A stretch of DNA of 64,000 nucleotides, from positions 1 to 64,000 of IMG/VR virus record IMGVR_UViG_3300031918_000015. One strand, 5' to 3'. Source of the stretch: a virus. The notes beneath the pieces were generated by a model, which was not told where the DNA came from, ran no database searches, and saw nothing but the letters and a program-made list of their open reading frames with translations. Below are positions 1-8,820 of the stretch, in pieces (within the stretch, counting starts at the first letter, position 1; each line of letters opens with the position of its first letter). The translations under genes were made by a program, and so were the position numbers.

Positions 1-116
1 CCTTCCATATCTATATTATAACACTTTTTCAAGTAATTTATAATCAATCCTAAAATTTTATATCTAATTTTACAGTTTTCCAATTTTATGGTATAATAAA
101 CATACTATATTAAAAT

Positions 117-150
117 AGATAAAGGGAAAAAATGAAATGTTATGAAAATG
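117..150. repeat. Short sequence shared with 29119-29150
   Basis: The stretch ATAAAGGG-(A)-AAAATGAAATGT-TATGAAAA recurs with about two differences near 29119-29150 on the same strand. The first 299 bases otherwise show no convincing gene; a variant of the dispersed AAATTAAT motif lies near 186. The role of the repeat is unknown. Confidence 0.45.
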
Positions 151-299
151 AAACTAAACCTATTTAAAATAAAACATTATATCTAAATTAATATAGAATA
201 TTGTATCCATTCATAACTCTTTGCCATCTTCTTTAAAGTATTTTACATTAGAAATATTATTGTTTCCAAAATAAAATACTTTATAAAGGAGGTGTTTTT

Positions 300-434
300 A
301 TGAAAGAATGGTACATAAAAAGCTTTAGCACACTATTGTTATTCTCTTTGGCTATTGAGTTAGTTATATACGCTATTAATAATGGCGTAAGTCAAGACAT
401 AATAATAGCCCTAATTTTAAGTATTCTGAAGTAG
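300..434 (+). CDS. Small hydrophobic peptide, toxin- or holin-like
   Basis: This reading frame gives a 44-residue peptide that starts MKEWYIKS and is then mostly L, I, V, A and F, enough for one membrane span. The ATG follows AGGAGGTG at a good spacing, and a 9-bp hairpin with a T-rich tail begins 33 bases after the stop. Size, membrane character, strong ribosome site and tight terminator match type I toxins and small holin-like peptides. No antisense antitoxin promoter could be shown, so the toxin role is a guess. The existence of the gene is fairly secure because of the ribosome site. Confidence 0.6.
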   Translation: MKEWYIKSFSTLLLFSLAIELVIYAINNGVSQDIIIALILSILK

Positions 435-466
435 AGAGCCGAACACTTGAATTAGAGCTGGGGCTG

Positions 467-500
467 AGGGACGAACTACAATTCGTTCCTTTTTCTTTTA
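467..500 (+). terminator. Intrinsic terminator after the small peptide
   Basis: The arms AGGGACGAA (467-475) and TTCGTTCCT (482-490) form a 9-bp stem with a 6-base loop, followed by TTTTCTTTTA. Confidence 0.8.
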
Positions 501-548
501 TTATACTCTAATTATATCATATCTATTCATTTAAACAATATTTAATTT

Positions 549-1037
549 TTAAACTCCTATAATAAATCTTTCCTGTCTATCATTTATCCTAACTACAAGT
601 TCTATATCATTTTGTGATTCATCTATGTATGACATTTCTATAAAGTCATTATTGCTCAACAAATTTACACCTGTTATTTCTTTAAACCTAGCATAAAATT
701 CATCACATTCTATAATCAGCATGTCCATTATATCATCTTCATCATCTGAATTATAAAACCTATCAAATTCTTTCCTAGTAGAAATTTTAAATGGAAAGTC
801 ATCATCTGTATTTTCATCAATCCATTTAAGCAAATGCAAATGCTCATCCTGCCTTTTCAATTCCCTTCGCTTGTCCACTTCTATAAGATACTGTTCGTAA
901 TCTGAAATTTCTCCTTCTTCCTCAATACCTAACCTTTCAAGATAATGACCAAAGCCTACAAAAATTTTACGGATATCAATAATTGTTCCTTCATAGTAAT
1001 TTTCTCTTTTCATTCCTGTTTGCATAATACTTTCCAT
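549..1037 (-). CDS. Acidic protein of unknown function, divergent from the HTH gene
   Basis: This 162-residue protein is rich in D and E (runs such as SDDEDD) and has no motif I recognise. Its ATG follows AAGGAGATG. It is transcribed away from the HTH gene at 1284 and has its own consensus sigma-A promoter at 1169-1197. That leaves a leader of about 125 bases in which TAACACA and TGTGTTA (near 1041 and 1068) flank the ribosome site and could pair. The divergent arrangement around a control region suggests a regulatory or lysogeny-associated role, but this is inference from position only. Confidence 0.7.
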   Translation of the reverse strand: MESIMQTGMKRENYYEGTIIDIRKIFVGFGHYLERLGIEEEGEISDYEQYLIEVDKRRELKRQDEHLHLLKWIDENTDDDFPFKISTRKEFDRFYNSDDEDDIMDMLIIECDEFYARFKEITGVNLLSNNDFIEMSYIDESQNDIELVVRINDRQERFIIGV

Positions 1038-1168
1038 ATTAACACATCTCCTTGATTTAGGCTAAACAATGTGTTATCATTAATCTTGTTGAGGGATTAG
1101 GTGATAACTATTTTTGTTGTTGCCTTATTTTTATTTGGATAAGTTGGATTAACTTACCTTATGTAACT

Positions 1169-1197
1169 ATAGTAATCCTCTTTTTGTATAATGTCAA
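1169..1197 (-). promoter_or_regulatory. Sigma-A promoter for the acidic protein gene
   Basis: Read on the minus strand, TTGACA (1192-1197) and TACTAT (1169-1174) are separated by 17 bases. No copy of the dispersed AAATTAATAG motif is near it, unlike most promoters of the window. Confidence 0.75.
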
Positions 1198-1237
1198 TAT
1201 GTTTTTTAAGTATTATAGTAAATATTAAATCCCTTTA

Positions 1238-1266
1238 TTGCATATAGTCAAAAAATGTTATATACT
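1238..1266 (+). promoter_or_regulatory. Sigma-A promoter for the HTH-HEPN gene
   Basis: TTGCAT (1238-1243) and TATACT (1261-1266) are separated by 17 bases. The predicted RNA would begin only about ten bases before the AUG, so the leader is very short and barely includes the ribosome site GAGGTGAG. The promoter lacks flanking AAATTAATAG copies. Confidence 0.7.
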
Positions 1267-1283
1267 ATAAAAGAGGTGAGAAT

Positions 1284-2111
1284 ATGGCTAAAATGAAGTT
1301 AGATAAACTATTAAAAGATAGCCGATATAATCAAAAAGATGTATCTGATTATACTGGAATCAATAAAAATACTATTAGCAAATATGTAAATAATACCTTT
1401 GAAAAAATTGATAAAGGACATATTGATTTGCTATGTGACCTCTTTAGGTGTACTCCTAATGATTTATTAGAATTAGAACCAGTTCAACAAAAGATGTTTC
1501 CACCTTCTGAAATTGGAAACTGGATGGATATTAGTAATACTGATGCGGTTGGACACGAATATAATAAAAAACCATTATTAAATCAATATACTTTAAAAAT
1601 GGTTAATATACTTAAAGAAGAACATAAATCAGGCTTTCTTTTAGGTCGTAAAGAAATAAAAGAAAATGAAATATTTGAAGAACAAAATGGTTATAATCCA
1701 ATTCAATCAGATAAAGAAATTCTTGAAATGGAAGAAATGCAATCTAAATTAGATTTGGAATTTAATATTGAATCTAATCTTAATTCAATATTAAATAACA
1801 TAGTTTTAAATTGTGAACCATCAATCTATGAAAAATATAAAAATGAAATTGATAAATATTATATTTATAGTATGGAAGAATTTAATATAACATTTAAATT
1901 AATACCATCGTATCGCTTAATTTATAATATTCTTTCTTCGCAATCTAATTCTTCTGAACTTCTTGGATTTTTAACAAGATTAAGAAATATATATGCGCAT
2001 GGTGGATTATTAGATTTAAGTGATAATGACTTGCAAGTTATATCAAATGCTTCTGTTTATTTTTTCAATGAAATTTCTAAAAATAAATCCACTACTAAGC
2101 AAAAAGACTAG
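1284..2111 (+). CDS. XRE-type HTH protein with HEPN-like C-terminal domain; candidate master repressor
   Basis: Residues 1-65 form a Cro/C1-type helix-turn-helix (NQKDVSDYTGINKNTISKYV). The C-terminal half carries R234-N-I-Y-A-H239, the RX4H signature of HEPN RNases, followed by G240. The start is fixed by GAGGTGAG. Known HTH proteins of this size act as prophage repressors, and HEPN domains act as RNases in toxin-antitoxin and abortive-infection systems; the combination is seen here directly, the activity is not. Its promoter is free of the dispersed motif found at most other genes, as expected if this protein reads that motif. It could instead be a free-standing defence or toxin gene. Confidence 0.7.
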   Translation: MAKMKLDKLLKDSRYNQKDVSDYTGINKNTISKYVNNTFEKIDKGHIDLLCDLFRCTPNDLLELEPVQQKMFPPSEIGNWMDISNTDAVGHEYNKKPLLNQYTLKMVNILKEEHKSGFLLGRKEIKENEIFEEQNGYNPIQSDKEILEMEEMQSKLDLEFNIESNLNSILNNIVLNCEPSIYEKYKNEIDKYYIYSMEEFNITFKLIPSYRLIYNILSSQSNSSELLGFLTRLRNIYAHGGLLDLSDNDLQVISNASVYFFNEISKNKSTTKQKD

Positions 2112-2130
2112 AAAATAAATTCTAGTCTTA
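2101..2130. terminator. Bidirectional terminator-like hairpin
   Basis: GACTAGAA (2106-2113) and TTCTAGTC (2120-2127) form an 8-bp stem overlapping the stop codon. A-rich sequence precedes it, and it lies between convergent genes. Confidence 0.55.
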
Positions 2131-2210
2131 CATACTTTTATCATCTAATTCAGTCCAATCTATATTGTTTCATTTGGATTGTCTTATGTTTTCATTATTC
2201 TATTAATTTG

Positions 2211-2717
2211 TTAATCTATGTATTCAATAGTAAATTCATCATTATTTTTAGTTACAACTATATACGAGCAATCATAATTATATCTATCTACTTCCAATTT
2301 GATATTATCTTTATTAATTTCTTTAGAAATAATATCTTCTATCATAACTCCTTTATTGTTAATATATAATGTTCCTTCATCTATATAAATATTCCAACCA
2401 TTTGATTCCAAATCATCATATAATTCAATATCTCTATCTCTTGGATAAACCGACTTGAACATTCCACGCCCTAAATTATAATATATCAAGGTTTTTACTT
2501 CTTCTAATTTACTTGCTTCTATTATTTTATAATCAAAACATATTTCATTATATTGAAGTCCTCGTTTATCTAATATTTGTTTAACTCCAACAGTATCGCT
2601 AGATACATATGGAAAATATTCTACATTATTATTTTTAACACTTTTATTTAATAATTCGCATAATTTTATACTATATTTCTCATTTATTTTAATTTGTTCT
2701 TTCCAATCTATACTCAT
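2211..2717 (-). CDS. Unknown protein downstream of the BRO antirepressor
   Basis: This 168-residue protein begins MSIDWKEQIKINEKYSIKL. I chose the ATG at 2717 because it lies two bases after the stop of the BRO gene and follows GGAGTG in the end of that gene; an upstream in-frame start would overlap the BRO gene by 44 bases. No domain was recognised. Translational coupling to the antirepressor implies they are made together. Confidence 0.65.
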   Translation of the reverse strand: MSIDWKEQIKINEKYSIKLCELLNKSVKNNNVEYFPYVSSDTVGVKQILDKRGLQYNEICFDYKIIEASKLEEVKTLIYYNLGRGMFKSVYPRDRDIELYDDLESNGWNIYIDEGTLYINNKGVMIEDIISKEINKDNIKLEVDRYNYDCSYIVVTKNNDEFTIEYID

Positions 2718-2718
2718 A

Positions 2719-3477
2719 TTATTTACACTCCATTTCACTAATATACTCATCAACAAAAGCAAATACTCTTGAATATTTTTCTACAGGAACATCTTCCCAT
2801 TTAATAACTTTAAATTCTTTAAATACTGATTTCTTAACCTTTTGAAATATAGGATTATTAGCCATTATATGATATCCTAATTTTTCACTTAGTATTTCCT
2901 TGATAGTCTTTACTATTCTAGTTGTATTTACTGAATGGAATCCAATTAAATCTTTTAAATTTTCTCTGTCTGAATCGTATATTACTGATTGATTATGTAG
3001 CATTTCAATACTTTGATCTATTTTATCTTGTGATTGCAATACTAACTTACCCATCTCGTTAGTTATTAATGGAATTATATTAGTAATTGTAGCTTGTACT
3101 AAATCTACTAGATTGTTATTTACATTTGGTGTAGTAATTGAATATGTACCATTCTTTCTTAATGAAGGTAAAACCTCATCAGTTACCCAATCTTGAAATT
3201 TTTCAGCTTCTTCTTTTTTAGATTTAAATATTAGCTTATACACTCCACTCTCAGTTAAGAATTTCTCTCCAGCATTGTTTAATTTTCGGATTTGCACATC
3301 ATGCATATCTGAATTAGTTAGCTTTATTACTTGCTTTTCATTAAAATTTCTCATACTACTATTAACATCAGTAATGTCTAAACACTTAGCAACATCTTTT
3401 GGATTAAATAAAACTCTCCCTTCGTATTCAAATACTTCAACTTCTTTGTTTTCAAAAATCATAATCCTCTTGTCCAT
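2719..3477 (-). CDS. BRO-family antirepressor with Orf6C-like C-terminus
   Basis: This 252-residue protein has a BRO-N domain (about residues 5-110): the FNPKDVAKCLDITDVNSSMR region, then GVYKLIFKSKKEEAEKF and WVTDEVLPSLRKNGTYS, which are typical of the family. The C-terminal third (about 160-245) resembles the ORF6C domain often paired with it. BRO/Ant proteins act as antirepressors in temperate phages by blocking the repressor. The gene has a sigma-A promoter (3542-3570) with one copy of the dispersed motif upstream and another between promoter and ribosome site, so it looks like a controlled lytic switch gene. Confidence 0.85.
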   Translation of the reverse strand: MDKRIMIFENKEVEVFEYEGRVLFNPKDVAKCLDITDVNSSMRNFNEKQVIKLTNSDMHDVQIRKLNNAGEKFLTESGVYKLIFKSKKEEAEKFQDWVTDEVLPSLRKNGTYSITTPNVNNNLVDLVQATITNIIPLITNEMGKLVLQSQDKIDQSIEMLHNQSVIYDSDRENLKDLIGFHSVNTTRIVKTIKEILSEKLGYHIMANNPIFQKVKKSVFKEFKVIKWEDVPVEKYSRVFAFVDEYISEMECK

Positions 3478-3541
3478 TTCTTTCTCTCCTTTAATATATT
3501 AATTTATTTTGTAAAAGTTATTAATTCCCTTTACAAGATTA

Positions 3542-3570
3542 ATATTACACCTAGGAAAGATTAAAGTCAA
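3542..3570 (-). promoter_or_regulatory. Sigma-A promoter of the BRO antirepressor, flanked by two motif copies
   Basis: On the minus strand TTGACT (3565-3570) and TAATAT (3542-3547) are 17 bases apart. AAACAAATTAATAGAA lies just upstream (3577-3592), and a second copy lies downstream near 3497-3510, next to the ribosome site. Confidence 0.8.
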
Positions 3571-3609
3571 TACTTATTTCTATTAATTTGTTTAAGTAAT
3601 TTTTATACA

Positions 3610-3651
3610 CTATATATTGTGTTTATAAATAAATATAACCACAATATATAG
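3610..3651. terminator. Long hairpin between head/tail gene and antirepressor
   Basis: CTATATATTGTG (3610-3621) and CACAATATATAG (3640-3651) are perfect 12-bp arms. It lies downstream of the structural block on the minus strand and could end that transcript, although the tail is only weakly U-rich. Confidence 0.5.
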
Positions 3652-3704
3652 ATAAAAGTCTTGTTAAAATCTGTGTTTTGAATTATGTTCGTTCTATTAA
3701 TTTA

Positions 3705-4148
3705 TTATACCATATCGTATTTTGAACGTAAAAATGACATCATTTCATTTATAAACTTTCCTGTACTTTCCCATTCTTCATTGACCGTTCCTACTGCATC
3801 TTTACCCATTTCAAGTGCGAAATGCTCAGAGACTTCATCAAGTGTCATGTAGTCTCCAACAGATATTCCCATTTCAGATTCATCATACCAAGCTGGATTT
3901 GCATGTACTGTATCATGGTCTATGTATATTTCAATATAAAACTCACTATTTTTATTTTGTACTGGCGATACTTTGCATGAATTTAGTAACATGTCAGTTC
4001 TTTCATAAACTTTTGGTTCATAATTATAGATATTCTCTAAGAAATATAATCTAATATCTTGTTGTACTTTAACTGCTATTTCTTCTAATTCTCGAAGAGT
4101 ATCTCTTTGTAACTGTGCATAAAATTCTTCAATACTTCCATAATCCAT
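3705..4148 (-). CDS. Probable tail-completion or head-tail joining protein
   Basis: This 147-residue protein starts MDYGSIEEFYAQLQRD, with the ATG after AAAGGAGTG; the GTG three codons upstream lies inside the ribosome site and is unlikely. It follows the tail-tube-like gene and is the last member of the structural block. Size, a helical start and position fit HK97 gp10-like tail-completion proteins, but similarity is weak by eye. Its stop codon overlaps a copy of the dispersed motif. Confidence 0.55.
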   Translation of the reverse strand: MDYGSIEEFYAQLQRDTLRELEEIAVKVQQDIRLYFLENIYNYEPKVYERTDMLLNSCKVSPVQNKNSEFYIEIYIDHDTVHANPAWYDESEMGISVGDYMTLDEVSEHFALEMGKDAVGTVNEEWESTGKFINEMMSFLRSKYDMV

Positions 4149-4191
4149 TATCTGCACTCCTTTTATATTAATTTATTTAAATACTCAAGAA

Positions 4192-4211
4192 TAGACACCC
4201 GAAAGTGCCTA
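4192..4211 (-). terminator. Hairpin after the tail-tube-like gene
   Basis: On the minus strand TAGGCAC pairs with GTGTCTA around a short loop, 33 bases after the stop. The tail is only moderately T-rich, so it may be an attenuator. Confidence 0.45.
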
Positions 4212-4244
4212 CTATCAATATTTAATTTTAATTTCTATAACTTA

Positions 4245-5357
4245 TTATGCTATAGTAGTAGTTGACACATTTGAAGTACCTTCATGAGTTCCTCCAGTAA
4301 CAACTAATTTAAAGTTGTAAGAGCTACTTGAAGTCAATCCTTTAACTAATGCACTAGTTGAAGTTGCAGTTATTGCACCTCCATTTAAATACACACCAGT
4401 AGTTCCACTAGTAGCTACTGTAGAATATGTACTATCTGTACTTAACTTGTACATCAAATCAATATTTGTAGCTGATGTTGGTGCGGTAAATGTTAAACTA
4501 GCTTGTCCTGCTATTAAACTACTTCCAGCTAAATCTGTAATTGGTGTTACTACTGCAACAATCGGTGCTTTTTCCTTTAAAGTGAAGAAAAGTGGATCTC
4601 CATTCTCATCTTTTAATATAGAATCAGCCATAACTTTCATTGAAATATCAAATTTAGATGGATTCGAAGCATCAAATGTAATTGTTATAGAATTTTCTGC
4701 CAATACATTAGGAATAACAAGCTGTTTAAAACTCATAGTTCCATCTACTCTATTTTTACATAATACATTAGCGACTAACTTTCTTGCTCCATTTAAACTT
4801 CCTTTTCCACTTACATTAAATGAATATACAGTACCTATTGGCATTGACTCAATATAGTTAGCTTCAACTATACTAGTATTTGCAACTAAATCTGTATCAG
4901 TTATTGTAAATTTCTTTTTATCTGTTCCATCTTGTACTGCTACAAGTTCTTTTTGTAATTCTCCGTCTCTAGTTAATAAATGGAAATTAGTTACTGAATT
5001 TAATAATGGTTCAGAAACTAATGTAATTACCATAGAACCATCTGTTGTTACTGTAAATGTTTCTGATTTATCATAAGTCCCATTTTCAGTATTTAATTTC
5101 ATACCATTGCTACCTAAAGCTTCTGCTAATTGTGCAAATGATATTGTCTCTGTTGACATTTTATAAGTTCCTTGTGGGTCAACTGACCACGCCATTACAT
5201 CTAAACCTTGTTCTTTTGCTGTTTTTTGAGTTGATTTGTATTCCAAACTACAAGTATTAGCTTGTGGTATTTTTAATATTAATTTACCTGAACTTTTATC
5301 AAAAAGTTTTACTTCACTTGCATTTAGTATACCAAATCTTTCCATTATATTTGACAT
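4245..5357 (-). CDS. Major tail-tube-like protein with C-terminal Ig/Fn3-like domain
   Basis: This 370-residue protein has a polar, beta-rich body (about residues 1-270), then a Pro/Val linker (EKAPIVAVVTPITDLAGSS) and a roughly 95-residue domain with alternating beta strands and many S/T, ending SNVSTTTIA. The layout matches phage tail-tube proteins that carry an added immunoglobulin or fibronectin-type domain. The ATG follows AAAGGAGGAATT. It sits after head-neck genes and before a tail-completion-like gene. A baseplate or decoration protein is the main alternative. Confidence 0.6.
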   Translation of the reverse strand: MSNIMERFGILNASEVKLFDKSSGKLILKIPQANTCSLEYKSTQKTAKEQGLDVMAWSVDPQGTYKMSTETISFAQLAEALGSNGMKLNTENGTYDKSETFTVTTDGSMVITLVSEPLLNSVTNFHLLTRDGELQKELVAVQDGTDKKKFTITDTDLVANTSIVEANYIESMPIGTVYSFNVSGKGSLNGARKLVANVLCKNRVDGTMSFKQLVIPNVLAENSITITFDASNPSKFDISMKVMADSILKDENGDPLFFTLKEKAPIVAVVTPITDLAGSSLIAGQASLTFTAPTSATNIDLMYKLSTDSTYSTVATSGTTGVYLNGGAITATSTSALVKGLTSSSSYNFKLVVTGGTHEGTSNVSTTTIA

Positions 5358-5394
5358 TTATAAATTCCTCCTTTTAATTTGTGTAATTTTTATA

Positions 5395-5425
5395 TAATAA
5401 AAAAGTCTTTATATTATAAAGACTT
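5395..5425 (-). terminator. Terminator before the tail-tube-like gene
   Basis: AAGTCTTTATA (5403-5413) and TATAAAGACTT (5415-5425) form an 11-bp palindrome. On the minus strand it is followed by TTTTATTATA. It overlaps the stop of the preceding gene. Confidence 0.8.
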
Positions 5426-6302
5426 AATCATTCATTTTATTGTTTTCCATATCATTAGGTAATTTAACTTTAACTTTTCGCAACCAATCTAAATCAGGTA
5501 CTTTTTCAAAATTATAATTACCAGATGTATATTGAGATTTAACTATTTCAATATTTTCTTTAGCAAACATTGAATTAAATTGATAAAATAATTGCCAAAT
5601 AGTTAAATCTTGTATGTTTTTATAATTATATTTTGTATTTTCATTAATACAAATAGAACCAATAACATCAGATATAGTCAATTGATTTTCTTTTTCTTCT
5701 TTCTTTTCTTCTTCTAAATATAACTTAATTTGTTCCTCATACATTCTTTGAACTTCTGGGTCTGCATAATACAATTTTTTAACATTATTATCTTTATCAA
5801 TCTCAATGATGCTATTACAAGTAATAATTCTAATAAGTTCACTAAATTCACCAAAGTTATTATTATCTAGCTGAAATATAGGAATCTTACATATTTCCCC
5901 ATTAACATCTTTAAAATCATAAACTATAATAGCATCAATGTTATCAGATACTCCAATTCTATTAAAATCTTTAATATCTAAAAAAAAAGCTAATGATTGA
6001 ATTAATAACATAATTATTGACTCTGAAATATTAAAATCTGATTTACTGTTTAATATTTCTTCTTGAATTATCATTGATTCAAATAATGACTTATTATTTA
6101 TTTTATCTTTTATTTCATCATATATTTGTAAATGTTCTTTTTGTATTCTAAATATATAAGTCATACTAAGATATGGTAATAATCCAATATCGTCTATATC
6201 TTCTATTTTAGGTTGTTTAACTTTAATTCGTTGATTATTATTATCTTGAAATATAATTGATAAACCTCTAATTAGTTGATACTTAAGTGAATCACTATTC
6301 AT
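5424..6302 (-). CDS. Unknown structural-block protein
   Basis: This 292-residue protein begins MNSDSLKYQLIRGLSIIF. I chose the ATG at 6302 because AGAGGTG lies nine bases before it; it overlaps the end of the upstream gene by 8 bases, indicating coupled translation. The C-terminal half is charged (EEEKKEEKENQLTISDVIG). No family was recognised. Position just upstream of the tail-tube-like gene suggests a tail or neck assembly function. Confidence 0.6.
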   Translation of the reverse strand: MNSDSLKYQLIRGLSIIFQDNNNQRIKVKQPKIEDIDDIGLLPYLSMTYIFRIQKEHLQIYDEIKDKINNKSLFESMIIQEEILNSKSDFNISESIIMLLIQSLAFFLDIKDFNRIGVSDNIDAIIVYDFKDVNGEICKIPIFQLDNNNFGEFSELIRIITCNSIIEIDKDNNVKKLYYADPEVQRMYEEQIKLYLEEEKKEEKENQLTISDVIGSICINENTKYNYKNIQDLTIWQLFYQFNSMFAKENIEIVKSQYTSGNYNFEKVPDLDWLRKVKVKLPNDMENNKMND

Positions 6303-6879
6303 TAGTATCATCACCTCTTATTTGTTTTTGAATATTTTTATTATTTAAATAATCATAACTAAAATCATTAGCTGTATACATTAACATCATACCGTCATTT
6401 TCCTCGTTAAGACTTAAATCACGATATTTTTCTTTATTTGTTTTACCTAGTCCAGTTATATTAGCTTGATTAAATTCATCATCAAAAATTTTGGCTATAC
6501 AATTTATACGATTTAAACCATTCTCTAACTCTTGTATATTAGTACCTTTTGTTATAATTCTTACAATTACAAATATATCTCTAAAAGTTAAAGAATTGCC
6601 TTTTGGCGCTGAATGAAAAGTTATTAAAATGCAAACTTGTTCTCCACTTTGAACGATATCATTCTTACGTCTAAATAATAAACAACCATGTTCTGAATTT
6701 GATGATGGTTTAAATATATCCCAAGGATTATCTGGATATTGGCAAATATCTTCATCTAAAGGGTTACTATTAGAAAACCATATTAAACGAAACAAATCAT
6801 CATTATCTATAATGAAATTTTTTATATACTTTTTAAATAAATCAAAATCATCTAATTCTTTCAAATCATCAATATTCAC
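6295..6879 (-). CDS. Unknown neck/tail-terminator-like protein, GTG start
   Basis: This 194-residue protein starts at a GTG that overlaps the stop of the preceding small gene (TAGTG) and is preceded by GGGAGGTGATGG. The central part is beta-rich (SGEQVCILITFHSAPKGNSLTFRD). No motif is diagnostic. Its place between connector genes and the tail-tube-like gene would suit a tail terminator; that is inference. Confidence 0.6.
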   Translation of the reverse strand: MNIDDLKELDDFDLFKKYIKNFIIDNDDLFRLIWFSNSNPLDEDICQYPDNPWDIFKPSSNSEHGCLLFRRKNDIVQSGEQVCILITFHSAPKGNSLTFRDIFVIVRIITKGTNIQELENGLNRINCIAKIFDDEFNQANITGLGKTNKEKYRDLSLNEENDGMMLMYTANDFSYDYLNNKNIQKQIRGDDTNE

Positions 6880-7040
6880 TAACCATCACCTCCCAAATAC
6901 TCTCTCATACTATCGAATACTTCAATTTTCACGCCTATAAAACCCCATAAAATTGTACTTTTATTAACTGTTTTTTCTATTAATTTATTATTGTTATATC
7001 CCCTTATTTTATAAGAAGACGTTAATACACCTAATTTCAT
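6879..7040 (-). CDS. Small structural-block protein (53 residues)
   Basis: This short frame encodes MKLGVLTSSYKIRGYNNN and continues to LGGDG. Its ATG follows GAAAGAAGTGATG and its stop overlaps the next start as TAGTG, a strong sign of coupled translation. A perfect copy of the AAATTAATAG motif lies inside the gene (6977-6986), so the sequence may be both coding and a binding site. The function is unknown. Confidence 0.5.
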   Translation of the reverse strand: MKLGVLTSSYKIRGYNNNKLIEKTVNKSTILWGFIGVKIEVFDSMREYLGGDG

Positions 7041-7072
7041 ATCATCACTTCTTTCTATATTTTATTTTTACA

Positions 7073-7103
7073 TAACAAAAAGACACCTTATATAAAGATG
7101 TCT
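7073..7103 (-). terminator. Terminator of the homing endonuclease gene
   Basis: On the minus strand AGACATC pairs with GGTGTCT (one G-U pair) and is followed by TTTTTGTT. Confidence 0.75.
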
Positions 7104-7109
7104 CACTTA

Positions 7110-8741
7110 TTATATTGCTTGTTTTAAATTTTCTTCATTTTTCCTTCTATCATATTCTTCTTGTGTTAAATAATTAAATTCATAACCTTTATGATGCTTT
7201 TGTTTTTCTTGGCAGACTAAAGTAATATTACTTCTAATTAATTTTACTTTAAAAAGTTCTATGCTTTGTCTTTCTAATTCACTAGCTGAGGGGAATAAAC
7301 CTAGACTAATTCCATCTTTAAATATTTCTACTGGTTTTGAATAATTTTTCTTATTTCTTATTACACTGTTTTTATAATTTTGATTTATTTCTTCATTTTT
7401 ATTATAGTGACACCAGCCCAATTCATTACCAGATTCTAACCATTTTTGAATTGAAAGCCTACAATATCCTCCCATTAATTTACCTATTTCAGTAGTAGTC
7501 ATCTTAGGATTTTGTTTTTTAAGTTCACAAGCTTTTTTTACTAAGTTAGACAAAGCAAATTCATAGCATTTTATCCAATTAATTTTACTTAAATCAAATA
7601 ATTCATTTAATATTTTATCATTCAATATATTTTTTCTTAGCAAATTTAAATCAGCTTTTCTGTAATCAATAATAATATAGTTTTCTTCTTTTGTGTCATT
7701 TTTTAATGCTAGTTCTTTTTTGTTTTTATCATTCTCTACCTGTTCATCCAAATTCATTTCAAAATTAGTATTTTCTTCGTAATGTTGTTGTCCATTTACT
7801 TCTATTATATAATTTTCTTTATTACCTAACTGAAAATAAAAATCATATCTATAATTATTACACCACGATTGTTCTCTTTTTGATAATTGAGTTATAAATT
7901 TTATACCTATTTGTTCTAATAAACTAAAAACATATTTTTCCCCTTTTGAAATATTATCACTACAAGAACACCCTATTGAATGTGATTTGTAAATATAACC
8001 AATATTAGTTTTCTTTTTTTTAACTCTTCCACAATCAGGACAGATAGGATAGATATAACCTTTTGGATTATCAGGGTTTCCACTTCCCCATTTTGTATAC
8101 TTCTTAGCCTCATCATAACCATCTTGAAAATATTTAACTATACAAGGTGATATTGTAGCTACATCATTAATACCTTCTATAAGTGTTTTCCCAGAACAAC
8201 ATGAACATCCTCGTTTTTCTTTTCTTAATAAATCTCCTTCTGTCATCCACCCTTCATTCCAACTACAAACGTTACAAGTGTATTTGTACCATTTATCATT
8301 GCACAAAGAACCATCTTTTTTATATCTAATTCTAATTTCTTTATCAGTTACAGTTATATCTCTTTTGTTATCTTTAAAAGTTTGTCCAATTTCTATTTTG
8401 AATTCTGATGTGATTTTTCCTATAATTCTTCCTATATTACAGTTTGACATTTGATTAGTATTTATCTCTGATTCAAATTTGTTGTATTTTACTTTTAATA
8501 TTCTTTTATCTTTTTTATAACTAATAATTTCAATCCACCCTATAATATTTTCGTATATAAAATACACATTATATCCAATTGAATTTATCCAATCAATAAC
8601 TAATTTATTTTTATTTCCACCGACTCCATACTTCCTAGGTAAACATTCTAAAAAAGTTTTTCTACACTTACCACTTTTAATTAATTCCTTATTCTCTTCT
8701 TTCCACTGTTTAATAAATTCTAAATATTCCTTTTCATTCAT
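7110..8741 (-). CDS. Homing endonuclease with zinc motifs and PD-(D/E)XK/Vsr-like nuclease core
   Basis: This 543-residue protein starts MNEKEYLEFIKQW; the ATG at 8741 follows GAAGGAGA. The N-terminal half has CxxC pairs (CNVCSW, CSCCSG, CPDCGR, CSCSD). A nuclease core follows (NYRYDFYF then YIIEVNGQQHYEE), matching the Vsr/EDxHD-type endonuclease pattern. The C-terminus has a NUMOD-like segment (SKPVEIFKDGISLGLFPSASEL). It lies within the virion block but has its own sigma-A promoter and terminator, as expected of a mobile homing gene. Its target is probably a neighbouring virion gene, which cannot be told from sequence alone. Confidence 0.8.
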   Translation of the reverse strand: MNEKEYLEFIKQWKEENKELIKSGKCRKTFLECLPRKYGVGGNKNKLVIDWINSIGYNVYFIYENIIGWIEIISYKKDKRILKVKYNKFESEINTNQMSNCNIGRIIGKITSEFKIEIGQTFKDNKRDITVTDKEIRIRYKKDGSLCNDKWYKYTCNVCSWNEGWMTEGDLLRKEKRGCSCCSGKTLIEGINDVATISPCIVKYFQDGYDEAKKYTKWGSGNPDNPKGYIYPICPDCGRVKKKKTNIGYIYKSHSIGCSCSDNISKGEKYVFSLLEQIGIKFITQLSKREQSWCNNYRYDFYFQLGNKENYIIEVNGQQHYEENTNFEMNLDEQVENDKNKKELALKNDTKEENYIIIDYRKADLNLLRKNILNDKILNELFDLSKINWIKCYEFALSNLVKKACELKKQNPKMTTTEIGKLMGGYCRLSIQKWLESGNELGWCHYNKNEEINQNYKNSVIRNKKNYSKPVEIFKDGISLGLFPSASELERQSIELFKVKLIRSNITLVCQEKQKHHKGYEFNYLTQEEYDRRKNEENLKQAI

Positions 8742-8820
8742 ATGTATTATCTCCTTCATGTTATAATTTATTTTCATGTGTATTTTATAAAAGAAAGAAA
8801 GGCACATGAAAAACCCTGTC

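Noticed and set aside
2211-2762. Longer start for the 2211 gene at 2762
   Set aside because: It lies inside the BRO gene with no ribosome site; the ATG at 2717 is coupled to the BRO stop and has GGAGTG.
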